The notes: a model not told the origin generated them from the sequence alone. A stretch of DNA of 64,000 bases from Apostichopus japonicus (GCF_037975245.1 NC_092561.1:7016501-7080500), one strand, 5' to 3'. Counted from the stretch's first letter, positions 12,201-24,972 are shown. Numbers and translations are program-made.

Positions 12201-15200
12201 TGTTCAACGAGTCATTTGTCTTCAAGGTAAGAATAATTTTTTTTTTTCTGTGAATAAAATTCTATGAACCCATGTCACGATTTAAAGAGTGTGAAGACTC
12301 GTGCAAAAAGAAACTTCTAATGCCGGTAATCTGACCTAGTTTTGAATGAGGTGTAACAGAAGTGTAAGACACCACCATCGATCCCAGAAATTACACACAC
12401 AGCTTGCTACCGTCGGTAATTAGACACTAGTGTACAGTCAGTACACACAGCTGCAGTCAATACCCACAGCACAGTGTATAAACCATGCAGCGATGGACAT
12501 CTCAGGTGCAGCTAAAGATAACAAGGTATCACCTTTCATTACTGTCTGCATTTTGTAACGACACAAACAAAACGTCACTTGCAAGCAACAGAAAGTTAAC
12601 TTTTTCAGATGGACGCACACGGTTTGGGGCGAGTCTTTGATACCTTTAAAAAAAATAATACTGACTGTTAACTCATAGACTTGATTTAGCTTTGAGGGTT
12701 AGATGACAATTACTCTGTACAGCAAAGGGTCAATAAACCCTTGGACTTGGACCTACATGTAAAGATAAGTTTTTTTGTAGCCCTTTCCTACAGTAATCAT
12801 TAGTAATAAAGTAGTAATTAATTAAGTAATTAATTATAATAATACCAGGTCAATATTCAGTATGAGTAAGAGAACAATCAAAATTTTCCGTTGTCATTTA
12901 GTACAGAATACAAGTATTGAGGCTTTTAAGTGCAGATACTAGCGCTGTATATAGCACCAGTATGAGTACTAGCTTTCCAGAATACATTTAGCACAAGTAT
13001 GAGTACAAATTCATGAGAGGGTGGGGGGGGGAGTACCAGTTTTCTAGTAATTATTCTAAAATATGATAATGAATACAATCTCACTACGAATTCCGATGAG
13101 CAATATAACTGGTGTTCTTTCCCTTGCTCAAAGGCACTGTGTTTTTGCATTTCCTCACCAATTTAAGGCAGTTTGACTCACTTACGTTGTAATGTTCCAT
13201 GTAACACCCCATCCTCTCCCCCTTTCCCTTCCATCCCTAGGGAATAATTTAGTGGTCAGATTTTGTGAGGCAGTTTGGAAGGATCTCTTACTTTGTCTCT
13301 TGTATAAAATACTGTATGGTTTGTGTGTATTAAATCTGCTATTGTATACTAAAACTACAAATGCAATTTATCATTGCATTATTATAGAAATTTACCGATT
13401 GTGTGTATCTTTTTGTGATGTGATACTGGGTAAATTATACCCCCCCCCTCCCCTTTCTACCTCATCCCAGTACCCTTGGAGCTTCCAAGCTCATCAATAT
13501 TACTCATAGATCCCTAATTAGTGAGTGTTCTGCGATTTCATTGCAGTATTAAAACTTTGATGATGTGGTTTTAATATACACTGATGTCATTTTCACTGAT
13601 GTCATTTGTATGCCCCCACCCCGCCTGGCCACCCCCCTTTCCCCCGGCCACAGGATTTGAGCTGTGTATGCTAGAGAGTGACAACACTGGGATGATAACC
13701 GTCAGCAACATATTCCTGTACGATTTATACAAAACGCTACTCATAACTACAAGCAGAAGAGATCACAAATAGTCATGGAAAGTCCCTTGGAATTCATACA
13801 AGATAAAAACGCTGGTTTGATATTAAATGTGGATGTCAAATTTCTGTTGTCATGGCAACAGATTATGTTATGTAACATTATCTTCCATTAAGTTGTCACT
13901 TCTTATGAAATTTTATCTCCGATTCTGCCCTTCCCCTCTCTGACATTTTGTTATTAACAGTTTCCCTTTCGTAAACAAGAGTGATATAGACATGAACAGC
14001 CCCCAGAGGATTTGTAGAGCTTGTGAAAATGGCAATGACCGATTCACAGCGACTGCCTGTAATACTCAGTTTTACCTCAAGAATGAAAAGAAAAGGGGTA
14101 AAAAAAATTTAAAAAAAGTACAATGCATTGCATTTAACTCATTGGAAGGGAGAGTGTTCTTAGGCAGTGGGGGTGGGGGGGGGAATGGGTTGCAGAATTG
14201 TGAGGAGGTTGTTTTTGTAGTGAGAGATAGACCACATTTTGTTTACATGATTTTATGTGTAAATACTTAGATCAGGGGTGGGCAACCTTTTTGAATGAAT
14301 GGGCCAGATATAAGGAGTTAAAAATTGACTGGGCCACACCTAACAAACGACCTGCTGTTGATTTCAAACCGTTTATTCCAAGGACTTTCAAACAATAGGT
14401 GTGTGTACTTAATCTGTATTCATAAAAACATAATGTCAATACAGTACAGATGATAATAGGCCTACCTGACAGCATAAATTCGATAATGACGATAAATTCT
14501 AAGCAGCTAGCTCGTTTTTTGTGATGATGTAAAATAGATTGGTTTTTCCTTTTCTTGAGACATCTCACGGGCTGCAAAAAAATCACTGGTGGGCCACATG
14601 TGGCCTGCGGGCCGTAGGTTGCCCACCCCAGACGTACTGTAGATTGATTTCCCATTTTGCTTTCGTTCAAATCCCAGGTGCCGTACGGTGAGGTGGCGGC
14701 CAAGACAGTGGTGTTCGCAATCTATGACTTCGATAGGTTCTCCAGGCATGACATCATCGGTGAGGTCAAGGTGAAACTCTCGCAGATTGACCTCGGTAGC
14801 GTGGTCGAAGAATGGAGAGACCTCCAGAGTGCAGAGGTTCCTGGCGGTGATGTAAGTCGTGAACATTCATTTCATATCGTCTCTCTCTCTACCCAGTTGG
14901 GAAACTTTAGTAGTAATGTTACTGTAACGTCATGTCCCTGGTCTACCAGTTTTGGAGCGCAAAAGATTACGTCCCGTGCATCCCTGCCGGCGTCCGACTT
15001 GACACGGTGTCTAATACAAAATATATTTTCCACTGACCCAAATTCCACCCCCCCTGCTTCCCTCCCCCCTCCCCCATCCTGAGCAAAATGTTTCTCTTAA
15101 TATCTCTGTCTGATGACAACTCCTTCATATATAGCATATCATTCCTTACTTTCAGGGTAAATCCGAGCTGGGTGACATCTGCTTCTCGCTAAGGTATGTC

Positions 15201-17600
15201 CCGACCGCTGGCAAGCTGACGACGGTTGTCTTAGAAGCCAAGAACTTGAAGAAGATGGACGTAGGTGGATTGTCAGGTAACAACAGAAATGCAATTTTGG
15301 TATGACCTAATACAGAACAGAACTCACATCCAGGCTCTCCAGGCCGGTTTTAGGGGTACCAGCGATTCATCCAAATTTCTTTTCTTTAATTTTTCATTTG
15401 CCGTTCAAGTCGATATTTAAAGAGGTGGAGACTAATCCCTCTTTCATGGATTCAAAAGTGTAGGAAATTTCTTTTCTTCCCAGCTATGTTTTACTTTAAT
15501 ATTGGATGGGATAAAGCAGGGCCGGATCTAGCTTGTGAGGGGCCCCCTAAATATATGGGGGCCCGGTGGACCCGCCCTAAACCCGGCACTAGGATTAAAT
15601 TTGGGGATTTACCAAGTATCTGTTCATGTAGTTATATAACTATTATAACTAGTTATATAACTATTAGGACACAGTCCACAAGTTTGAAACTGACATTGTT
15701 TGTAACCTTCCAGCAATTTCAAGTAAAAGTCAAAAGTATAGTTTTGATAAAAGGGACATTCTTGAATTTGAACATGTACATGCAGAAAAGAGATAGAGAG
15801 AGTTTCTGATATTGCTCCAGAGAGTCAAAGTGAGGTCACAGTTCAAACTTTCTACAAAGCATGTTTTAATGTCTCATATTACACTTCACAATGTCTGGAA
15901 AACTTTGGGACACAGGCATCGTTAGAACTCGTAGGAGTCTATTTTCAGAATTTTTAGCAACGTTTCCAATATTTGGGGACAATACCGACGCCCTCGAATT
16001 GTCTGAAATTTGAGTTACATGCTGAGAAAGAAAGAGATAGAAACAAATTTATAAGCTGTACAGCTAAATATAACTACCCTTGTCAGTCTACATTCTCAGA
16101 CAAGGTTTAAAACAATCCAATGTTCATAGACAGCAATTGTCATTAAGGAAAAAAAAAATGCAAATGATTTTTCATTTTGCGGGAAACGTCTTGTTTTGCT
16201 AGGATTTTGTTAAAACATTTGTTTACGATATTTCACTTCCTCACTTACCTGTCTCCTCACCCATTATGGACTCTTTCTCGACCCTGTCTAGATCATTCTG
16301 GTCCAATTCCAGACTACCCCCCTTCCCCCCCCCCTCCTCAGTCTACCACCCAAAATATCTGGAAGTGTTTGTTCACAGATATATTTCTAGATCGATTCAT
16401 AGTTCTGTTTTATACAAGGGTCTGTCGTAATTTCGGTAAAAGCATCATCCTTTGTCAGAAAAGCTGGTGGAACCTGAAAAGGAGTTTTGAGAAATAAAAG
16501 ATGTTTGTGAAAACTGTTTTCATTCTTGTTTTTGGTCCGGTCCAGATCCATACGTGAAAATTTCGCTGTACATGAACAACAAGAGGATCAAGAAGAAGAA
16601 GACCACGATTAAGAAGCGGACGCTGAACCCGTACTATAACGAGTCCTTCGGCTTTGAGGTGCCATTCGAACAGATTCAGGTAATATGCGGGATAGCAGAC
16701 ATCCCTTTTAGAGTCAAGTCACAGGTCGCGAGGAGGCTGTGAATTTTTAGGCTATCTGTCTTCAGTGCCGTTCATTTTTTTCGTCTTTTGGGAAAATATT
16801 CTTTGGACAGAAACCATTTAGATGATTTTAAGTTTACTCATGTTGTATGGATTGATTAAATTTCATACATTTGAAACACATTTTAGAGATAAAAGTTGTT
16901 TTACTGTCTCATCTTTTGGCAAAAAGCTAAGATTTTTTTGACCAATTTGGTGATATTTTGTGAATGCATCTGTAAATGAACGGTCACGATGATTGTCTAA
17001 TGATCAAGTAGTTATTTATAGTATTATAAAGTATGCTTGTCTTTAGACTCTCGTGGATCTTGAAAAATCTTTCCCTTTAAATTTTGAAATTCTTTACCCA
17101 TAGAGGAAAGAAAAGTTTCATTTTGACAAAATTTAAAAATATAGGGGATATGAAGCTATAAGCAAGCATTCCAAAGTTATCACATGTCAAGGAGTAAATC
17201 AAAAACCGTGTGATCTTAGGAAACTGAAAGCTTTTCAAAGAGCATTGTCCCAAATAACAATAGCAATAACAAGTCAAGATCGGTATTATTCAATCAAACC
17301 ATATCTCAATATCTCAATTAGTTGTGTGCAACATTTTTCTCATTAAGAGATAAAGTATATTTAAATTGTCCGTCGCCCTCTTTGAAATCCTTCCGTATCA
17401 TTCTTTACTCGCAGAAAGTGACCCTGGTCGTCACGGTGGTGGACTACGACAAGCTCGGAAGCAGTGAGCCCATCGGCAAGGTAACGTTGGGCTGCAATGC
17501 GACCGGGGCAGGCCTGCGCCACTGGAGTGACATGTTAGCCTCGCCACGCCGTCCCATCGCCCAGTGGCATACCTTACAGGAACCAGAAGAGGCTAAATAG
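9087..17600 (+). CDS. SYT1: Synaptotagmin-1-type gene, 3' part (six coding exons)
   Basis: Synaptotagmin-1 is the vesicle-membrane calcium sensor that triggers neurotransmitter release by binding acidic lipid and SNAREs through two C2 domains. The join 9087-9212, 12059-12226, 14678-14851, 15156-15276, 16546-16679, 17415-17600 is 909 nt and gives 302 residues plus TAG. All borders are GT/AG and the phases agree. C2A has its five calcium-ligand aspartates ([10 protein letters not shown] and [10 protein letters not shown]). C2B has MDVGGLSDPY and DYDKLG, with Glu at the fifth site, the polybasic KKKKTTIKK strand, and the C-terminal WHTL motif. Rat Syt1 is 421 residues, so about 120 N-terminal residues with the membrane segment are missing from this window. 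The match is to the Syt1/2/9 clade; calling it SYT1 is a best guess. No regulatory evidence beyond nearby candidate sites. Confidence 0.93.
9238..9543 (+). repeat. 150-bp tandem duplication with CT-rich core
   Basis: Two copies (from 9238 and from 9388) share TGTCAT-ATTCAGAGAG, CATGCAATG, a C/T-rich stretch, TCTCATGCA, GATGTCC, CCGCCTCTAT and a T-rich tail ending TTTGTTGG. It lies just inside the intron after exon a. Confidence 0.8.
9687..9778 (+). repeat. Downstream copy of the duplicated intronic segment
   Basis: Direct-repeat partner of 8836-8926. Both contain the TTTTGTGTCTAATATTTGGTA end. The segment between the copies contains the synaptotagmin exon, but no second exon copy follows this repeat. 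Confidence 0.75.
9779..10752. other. Intron sequence, nothing recognised
   Basis: Part of the 2.8-kb intron between exons a and b. A 143-codon open frame covers the start of this stretch, but it runs through the duplicated repeat and has no recognisable protein motif. Confidence 0.5.
10753..11240 (+). repeat. Higher-order tandem array with 20-bp subunits
   Basis: Three long units start at 10753, 10915 and 11057 with AAGCAG-AGAATATAAAG and contain TAGGACTCAAACAGTGAGAC. Each ends in a run of 20-bp subunits of the form GGACTTTGCAAAGGCATTAC (about four, three and five to six subunits). The long units are 162, 142 and about 180 bases, differing mostly in subunit number. Confidence 0.9.
12059..12226 (+). 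CDS. SYT1: Synaptotagmin exon b: C2A core
   Basis: Follows a strong pyrimidine tract ending CTGCAG. Encodes 56 residues including [16 protein letters not shown], with the two loop-1 calcium-binding aspartates, then [18 protein letters not shown], the polybasic strand. Donor AAG|gtaaga, phase 0. Confidence 0.95.
12282..12649 (+). mobile_element. TTAA-flanked miniature element, copy A
   Basis: Non-autonomous element bounded by TTAA on both sides. It opens AGAGTGTGAAGACTCG and closes with CGAGTCTTTGATACCT, so the ends are imperfect inverted repeats. Three more copies are at 45103-45451, 56014-56403 (reverse) and 58771-59138. A TTAA target duplication is typical of piggyBac-type transposition; the family name is inference. 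No coding capacity is seen. Confidence 0.85.
13846..13859. promoter_or_regulatory. RFX X-box match in synaptotagmin intron
   Basis: GTTGTCATGGCAAC fits the 14-base RFX half-site/inverted half-site pattern exactly. It lies in the 2.45-kb intron between exons b and c. Function is inference. Confidence 0.35.
14273..14631. mobile_element. hAT-type miniature element in synaptotagmin intron
   Basis: The left end CAGGGGTGGGCAACC is mirrored at the right end by GGTTGCCCACCCC, with GGGCCACA-type subterminal sequence on both sides. These CAGGGGTGGGCAAC termini are typical of animal hAT elements. I see no clean 8-bp target duplication, so the flanks have probably decayed. It ends only 46 bases before exon c. 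Confidence 0.75.
14678..14851 (+). CDS. SYT1: Synaptotagmin exon c: end of C2A and linker
   Basis: Acceptor ATCCCAG, donor GAT|gtaagt, phase 0. Encodes 58 residues. [14 protein letters not shown] carries the three loop-3 aspartates that bind calcium in C2A, followed by [10 protein letters not shown], the typical C2A end. Confidence 0.95.
15156..15276 (+). CDS. SYT1: Synaptotagmin exon d: start of C2B
   Basis: Encodes [20 protein letters not shown] and [15 protein letters not shown], the first strands and loop 1 of C2B. Ends after the first base of the Asp codon (phase 1), donor TCAG|gtaaca. Confidence 0.95.
15517..15600. mobile_element. Possible hAT-type terminal fragment
   Basis: CAGGGCCGGATCTAGC followed by GGGGCCCCC resembles the start of hAT-family elements common in animal genomes. 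I could not find an opposite terminus nearby, so this is at most a solo or broken end inside the intron. Confidence 0.3.
16546..16679 (+). CDS. SYT1: Synaptotagmin exon e: C2B polybasic region
   Basis: Completes SDPYVKI across the intron (phase 1) and encodes [19 protein letters not shown], the C2B polybasic strand that binds PIP2 and SNAREs, then [16 protein letters not shown]. Donor CAG|gtaata, phase 0. Confidence 0.95.
17415..17600 (+). CDS. SYT1: Synaptotagmin terminal coding exon: end of C2B
   Basis: Acceptor TCGCAG. Encodes [16 protein letters not shown], where the fifth calcium-ligand position is Glu instead of the Asp of vertebrate Syt1, then [21 protein letters not shown] and a short acidic tail ending EEAK. 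Stop TAG at 17598-17600. Confidence 0.95.
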   Translation, partial: KVTLVVTVVDYDKLGSSEPIGKVTLGCNATGAGLRHWSDMLASPRRPIAQWHTLQEPEEAK

Positions 17601-20600
17601 AATCCCGTTCCGCTATCCCGGCTGTATTGGACCGATTGGTGGCAAGAAAAGAATTTTCCCCATAAAACTGTGAAAATCTTCTGGGTGGCGTAATTTCTCC
17701 TATCGCTATCTTTTGTGGAGGTGAATACCACCTGATATTGAACAGAGATACCTGTCCCCTTTCTGCTTCATCCAAATAGAACCCTCCCCCCACCCCCTCT
17801 AGCTTCCCCCAGTCATCTGTGTAGTAAAGGGTTCCTTTAGAAATGTCTGACCTCTGTGATGTGGTGGTTTACGATTTCTTCATTCCAAACGATATATTAT
17901 GTCAATAATCACTAGAGAGTTTTGTCTTACAGTCGGTATTTTTTTTTTCTTCTTCTTCTTCTAAGTTTACTTTTCCAGTTTAATTTGATGTCTCCCTATT
18001 TATAGATTGAAGCAATCAATTTCTGTTTCATTAATGCATTTTCAAACCTCAAAAGGTCACGTCATCTATTGCCAATATGACATTAACAACAACAACGTAA
18101 AGAAAAATCAAGAACTTTTTTCCACGAAAAATAAATTTCCTGTGAAAGTTGTAAAACAATTGAGGGCTCTTCAAGTAGCCATTTAGTTTCCGTGGTTTTT
18201 ACAAAGAAAAAATTTAAACGTCTCTCATATGAGTTGGCCGCTCGTTCGAGGGTGCGAGAAACGTCTCCAAATTGAAAAGCCATTCCTAATTGTATTTTAT
18301 CCCAACATCGTTGCCTGGTAATTTTCTTACAAAACAGTTGCCTTTGTTTCAATTTGTTAATGAAACCGACGTACAATCTACCTTCGTTTTCATTTTTGAA
18401 AGTGTTACTTTGTGGTGTTATATCTTTAGGAAGTTCTTTAGTTCAAACTGTCTTATTATCGAAACGGCGTGGATGAAGGTTGCGAAAGCCTAATCTTGGC
18501 AAATTTCTTAGAGCCAACTTCTTCACCAGTCATGTTTCAGTAACATAACAAGAAGCTATGGCAAGTACACTGCCTTTGCAAAAGCTGTAAAACTTGTACT
18601 TAATTTAGTTTTAGAATGTACTGTTTAGTTTTGTTGTTGTTTTTTTGTGACTGAATATGTAGTTCAAATTAAAAGACTCAAAATTAATTCAAGGAACAAT
18701 GGAAAAGTATTCGATCATCAAAAGTCATTTCCAACAATAATTAACTTGTAGTTTCATCATCTTCCTTTTTTTTCCTTACGTTAATTGATGACGAATAACA
18801 TTGAGATATTTTGACACAGAGGTACTTAAAAAGGGATTTTCAGACGGTGTTCGATACCCGAAATCCGCATAAATTAGGTTACCTATAATACATGAAAACC
18901 AGACAAGACCAGAAAGTAGTCCCAAGGACTCTCCTGTTAATGTCTGTTAATAATGTGAGTGAATTCTCAACTGTGCCCTAATGTTGAGTGGTTAAACCCA
19001 TTAAAAATCAGTTTTTAGAAAGTTTGAGGCAAATCATCAGGAACATTCAAAAGACAGACATTCCTCAATAAAAAATCCATAAATTTTTTGAAATTTGTTA
19101 TTCTTGTTGATTTAATTGAACTGTAATGGTATTTGTCGTCGCAGGTATTTTTAAAAGAGAAAAAACATATGTTGTTAGTATAAATCTTCTTGTGCTAGTT
19201 TTAGGTGCAGGACGGTAACTCGTCACGATAGATATGTTCGCTTTCGTTTCGGGAAAATTAAACAAACCCAAAATGGTGAGTCTTTGTGTTAGGATTTTGT
19301 GCGGCACGTGTTTATAGAGGTATTGAAGTTTCTGGTTTTTCAACCTGTAACTTTAGTGATATTTTCTTTTATTTTATGTTTATAAAAAATTGTCTCTCTG
19401 TTTCTTGAACATGTACTGAACATATAATAGTTAATAAATAATAATAATAAATAATAATGAATAATAGAAAATAGTTATATTCAAAGAACTACAGAAAACA
19501 AAACCTAAAAGTCTATTGATAGTAACAATGGAAAGAAAATTGTTGTTTCTTATATGTGCAGTGTCAAAACATAAATGGTAAATTTTCAGGGCAAACATTT
19601 TGGGTAATTATCATCGAATTGGGTGTCCTTTTCTGAGCGAAAAGTTTGGAGAAATAAGACAGAAGTTATTATTAGGATCAGAGCCCCCAAAACAGGAGGG
19701 TAACTTCAGTGAAATATTGTCAAGAGCTGATATTTTAAGTTTAACCTTTCTTGAATTTTTTTTTGCCTGTTAAACAGTATACCACCTGTTTTATTAAGTT
19801 TTAAGGGATGGTGCAGATATTTAGTCAATGAGATGGATGAGGGGAGGGGAGGGGTGGGGTGGGGCAAGGGGAGGAGGAGGAGGAAGAATAAGATTAATAT
19901 TGAGATATTATATTTTTTAGTGAGGTAGTTATTAAGGTAATGAAAAATGATATATGGCAAAGCAATAGTTGCTCAAATGGATAATTTTAATTTCTGAACG
20001 AAACAGAAACGACGATTTCATATTATCTCCGAAATGAACGTAACTGTGGCTGATGTACCTGTGACATACTGGAAAAAAGTGTTTTCTTTCATTGAAAGCT
20101 TCTGTTTTGGTTTTGTAGGAAAGATGGAGATGGGAGTGAAGATTTTGCTTTTATAAAGTACCGTCTCCTAACCTACATATATGTTAATAAGACACTCAGT
20201 GAAATGTGGCATTTAGAGAGTAAGTGATTGAGATTCTACAGATGTGAGGTAATCAGAAGAACAATGTGAGAACAATACCAAAAACAATGTGAGAGCATTT
20301 GAATAATTGATCATCAGAATCATGAAGGCAACTGTTGTTGAAAGTAGTTTGCATTCATTTTTTCAGTGAACAATTTGCTGGTTTATTTTCCAAAATTTTC
20401 ACTACCACCATCTGGCCAGAGGTCTGTATTCGAAGGCTGCTTGTTTTCTGGTTTCTTTACCAACGTAGCTTTATCTGACAATGTTTGTGAAATCGTAAAA
20501 AAGGAGAATGAAAGAAACACAAAACTTCTTGATTAAAATTCAAAACAGAATTCTTCTCTGATATAAAGAAGAGGATTATCCTTTTTGAATAATAAAAGCT

Positions 20601-23486
20601 GATTTACATATCCACATTTACATATCCTGATTTACATATCCAGTTTAGTTATCCATGAAATAGACAAAGCACCGTTATGATCACATTGACTCTGTACTGA
20701 TGTTAGAGAATGAGAGAATATTGATTCATTGAAATAATAGTTTTCATTTTGTTTGGTCCTGAAGTCATGTGTTTAGTGATTTTTTGTGATAGTATTTTAG
20801 CCTGGATTGTATTTTTTTGGGGGGGGGGGGGTGGGGGTAGGAAGCATACATGAAATGTCAACATGATATTATCTTCAAACTCAAAGTAGTTCCTAGTAAA
20901 ACTATTCTTGATAAATGATTACAAATTCAAACAACTTTACAGTAGGAAAGCGTACAATGTTTTTTTTTTTTTTTTTTTTAACAGCACGTGTTATTATTTT
21001 AGAAGCACTATGTATTTGAAAGACAGATAAAAAATTATATATATGGATTTATTAGTAGATTTTTATTTGTGTGAAATTATTTCTTAGGTCTCATGGTTTT
21101 TTCGATTACATAAATGCCCGCATTAATCAAATATTGTTAATTGTTTTGTGATGTAAATTCAAAATGGAGAATTCTAGTCCTATATTTATGTATTTTAATT
21201 GTGTAAAAGAAAAACAGTTTGATCGGTGAATGTATGCTAATGTAAATGTAAATGTAAATAGAGAGAAAAAAGTACCTGTTGTGGAAAAAAAAGAATATGT
21301 TTGTTTCATTTGTTTGTATTTTGGTTGCGTTCGTTGTAAACGATAATGCAAGGGGAAAACGGGTGGCTGAGGTGAGGGACGTTGGCAGAGGTGTAGCCAG
21401 CGTGGGGGGGGGGCAGAAAATTTTTGAGATGCAATGGGCGACGGTGAAAATCTAAAAGAGCAAAAAAAAAAGGTCTAAATGTACTCAAACCTGGGGGATG
21501 GGGCTGATGATGGTGGAAGGGGGGGGGGGGGACTACTAAGAGAATGTAATGAACAGTCTCCTCAAAATATGTGCTTTACCTGTGAGGTTGCAGTGTCTCT
21601 CTGAGTGGCCATATATTTGTATTCATATATATTTTGTTTCTATATGTGATATAACTGGATGATTTTCGACCATGCATGCGTGCACATTATTTTTCGTTTT
21701 CCCCCCCAAAAATTGGTAAGTTTTTATCAAAGTTTTTACCAAAAAGGAAAATTTAAGTACACGAATGCTATAGTTAACAAAATGGAAATGATTGCGTCAT
21801 TTTGCATCTTAGCACTTTCGAAAAACAAAACCCCTCCCCTTATAAATCCCCCTCCCCCACTCCAGGACGGTGATCCACCGCTATATGTGCCTGAAAATTG
21901 GGACATTGCAATCTGTCCCTCCTATCTCCCCATAATGTCGGCCAAATTAAATTTACTAAAGGGTCCTGTCTACGTGTATGGGAGTTAACTATTTTCACTA
22001 TTCTCACACATTTGGAATCTCCTTGGTGATACATACTAGCTAGGTGTGCGCGAGTAAACCAATGTAGTATCTCACTGCAACTTTGAGCCGCTACTCGATT
22101 AGCGACTTTATACAAATTATCTGATGTTTTGGAGACCTTGTTTCCAAGATATTACGCAAACCAAATGATTGAATTTTAATTGTTGCTAGCACCCTGGAGT
22201 AAATATAATTTAATTGTTCTTTAACATTTCCTTTTGAAAATATTACTGGGGCTTCACAGTACCTTTGTGACATAACTCCTTATTACAACAAGCAGTGGTT
22301 ATGTATTCCCCATCCTAACTTACCCCTTACCAGTGCCACATTAGCAACCTCTTGTGCAATAAGGAACCATATGCTCCCCCACACCATCTATTCCCCCTTA
22401 ATGATCCTCGACAGGCACGGAGCAAAAGCAGAATGTAATTGGTATGTCTGATTTGAAAAGTGTCCACTGCAGGCCCCATAAGATCATTTTTATGTCCCCT
22501 ATATATAGGCATTTGCATTATCTACCTAGAAATTTGATAACAGCACCTGCCAATACCAGGCCAACTAACCTTATTCTAACCATGGTCTGTTTATAGCTCC
22601 ATGTTCAAACGTACGTAGATCAAAACAACTGATACATGTATATCTTCTTACACATTTCGGTAGATTGAGACCTACAATTTCACCACTCCAACTACTAATT
22701 AATTTCATTTACTAATTATTGTGAGTTCTTACACCTTCACATCTGTGGCTACGGTTTAAAAAGTTATTTTCGAGACTTGCATGTAGGCTGTATCTACGAG
22801 ACCGTATAAACAGTGCATACGACGGCATAAACTGCTGAACCTAAAACTTAAAAGTTGTATATGAAGAAAAAATAGTGTCTGCAAAGTATGGTATCTTAGT
22901 AAATTGGACCCTTCTTTTTATCACGGTCCGTAAGTAACATATTTTAATGGATATTTGAAATTTCACTAAACATGGTGCTACTTTTCGGTACCCGACATAA
23001 CGCTGTCTCAAAACATCAATGTAGCAATCAGTTTTAATATATACAGGGATAGACAATGCATCTTCAATTAGTAGCCTTCGCCAAGTCTCACAGCTGATCA
23101 AAACTGAGTATCTTCTGGATACTGTGCCATGAGCGAAACAGTTTATTATAAACAACGTCGCCTGTTCTAACTTACTAAACTTCCTATAGAATTAGCAAGA
23201 CCCAGTAAGCAGAACGAGAACAGCCTTTCCAGAATAACAGATGGTGTGAATAGAGATGAACAAAGTTGAGTATTAACCACAGATTGTAAAGCAGGAAGAG
23301 AGATATCGAGAGGTGATAATTTTGGGAAAGACTGAAAGAAACATCACATTGGTTTATAGTCTTACAGCAGCTGCTTTTAGTAGTCAACGGTAGAGTAAAC
23401 ACAGAATTGAAGAAGCTTAGACTAATTGTTTTTTAATTGTCGGCACTAGCACAAACACTTCCCAACCCCCGAAAACTCACACTTAT
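17601..23486 (+). other. Synaptotagmin 3' UTR and intergenic DNA
   Basis: No further coding exon is recognised. Synaptotagmin mRNAs often have long 3' UTRs, and AATAAA-type signals occur (for example 19068-19073), but the true end cannot be set from sequence alone. The stretch also holds poly-G and poly-T runs (20819-20832, 20960-20980, 21403-21413, 21520-21532) and an isolated CAGAGGTGTAGCCAG at about 21383, which resembles a DNA-transposon end without a partner. Confidence 0.45.
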
Positions 23487-23538
23487 CAGGTGCGTATCCA
23501 GGGGGGGGGCGTTGGGGGCGCGCGCCCCCCGGGTAAGA

Positions 23539-23700
23539 AAAAGAGGAGAGAAAAAAAAAGAAGAAAAAAGGAAAAAAGAGGGGAAAAAAGAAGAGGAGGA
23601 GAGGAAGGAAGAGAAAAGAAAAAGAAGAAAGAGAGAAAAAGGAGAAAAAGAGGGAGTAAAAGAAAAACGCGAAGACACCGGGAAGAGAAAGAGGAACAGT
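23539..23700 (+). repeat. Polypurine tract
   Basis: About 160 bases almost entirely A and G (AAGAAGAGGAGGAG-like). The apparent Lys/Glu-rich frames are a product of composition, not genes. It lies inside the composite transposon. Confidence 0.9.
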
Positions 23701-24587
23701 GACATCATTACAGCGCTGAAGGGTAGCCAGTGACGGATCAATGATTTCGTAAAAGTTTGACTCACCCTACCCCTTACACCGACAACTCCATTTTTTGACG
23801 TTTCCATTTTCCTCTCTCACTAATGATCTATATATATATACTATATATGGTCTATCATAACGCGTGTGTAGAATTGTGCTATCAAACCAACTGTGGCTGG
23901 TCTCGAACTCGATCGTGTCGTTGGGGAACATGACGATTTTTGGGATGGGGGCGACCGCCCGCCCCCCCCCCATTCAGCATTGTTTTAAATGATATCGCTA
24001 AGTAATTTCAAAATAGAAAGTGCTTAGATGCAACTTACAAGGCCTGGGAAGTGTCATTTCCAGCGATCTGGGAGACATTTTTGGCCAAAATTTGCTTGTA
24101 CGCTACGCGCTAACAAATGGTCCTGTGTAGTGCCATTTCCAGCGATCTGGGAGGCATTTTCGGCCAAAATGTTCTTGTACGCTTCGCGCCAACCTATGGT
24201 GGCGCTACGCCCTCCCTTGGCAAATTCCTCGCTACGCGCCTGTTCGAATTTGTGACGCAAACAGCAGATATCACATCATATCAGTGAGCATGAAAATGGC
24301 GTTCCAGGATGAAATGCCTCAAAACTGTCCGACTTGCCTGAAAAAATAACCAAAAATTTTCGCGCGTTCAACGTCTTCATGTCAATATCATATAAGTAAG
24401 CATCGGTTAATACATCGCATGCCATCGTGTACCGTACGGTCCGTTAAAAATTCCGCAGTATACCGCGGGATGCTAATGTAAACAACGACATGTCTCATGT
24501 AGATGTATAAAAAGCATGGAGGTCCAATTATGTCAAAACTCTCTTTTACATTAGTAATGGCGAATTAGGGCCTGCACCCCCGCCGCG

Positions 24588-24972
24588 CAGTGGCGGAGCG
24601 TCCATATGGTCAGGGCGGCGCATGCCCCCCCCCCCTGACGGACTCAAATGGACTGCTGGCGCGTTTTTCAGCTCTTTACCACATTTTACTTATTCTAGAT
24701 TATTGACTTTTTTATTGCGCTCTCATCTACTTATTGACATTTCTCACATTTTGTTGGTGTAATTTGGAGATGACACCTATTTATTCTTCGTTTATCTGCA
24801 AATTAGCCAGGCCCGGAAAAGGTCATTTCCGGCGATCTAGGGAGTATCTTTACTCAAAAATTTTCTGTACGCTACGCGCCAACCAGTGGTGGCGCTCCGC
24901 TTAGATAGTGTTGAAAGCGCCCCTACAGACCATTCTCGCTCCTCCTGACCAATACCCCTAGCTCCGCCACTT
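24588..24972. mobile_element. Nested hAT-type element with 8-bp duplication
   Basis: Begins CAGTGGCGGAGC and ends GCTCCGCCACTT. It is flanked on both sides by CCGCCGCG (24580-24587 and 24973-24980), a perfect 8-bp target duplication as expected for hAT. 385 bases, no coding capacity. It carries one copy of the subterminal module shared with its host element. Confidence 0.85.

Noticed and set aside
23433-23807. Charged or Phe/Ser-rich frames on both strands
   Set aside because: They come from a polypurine tract inside a transposon; composition explains the lack of stops.
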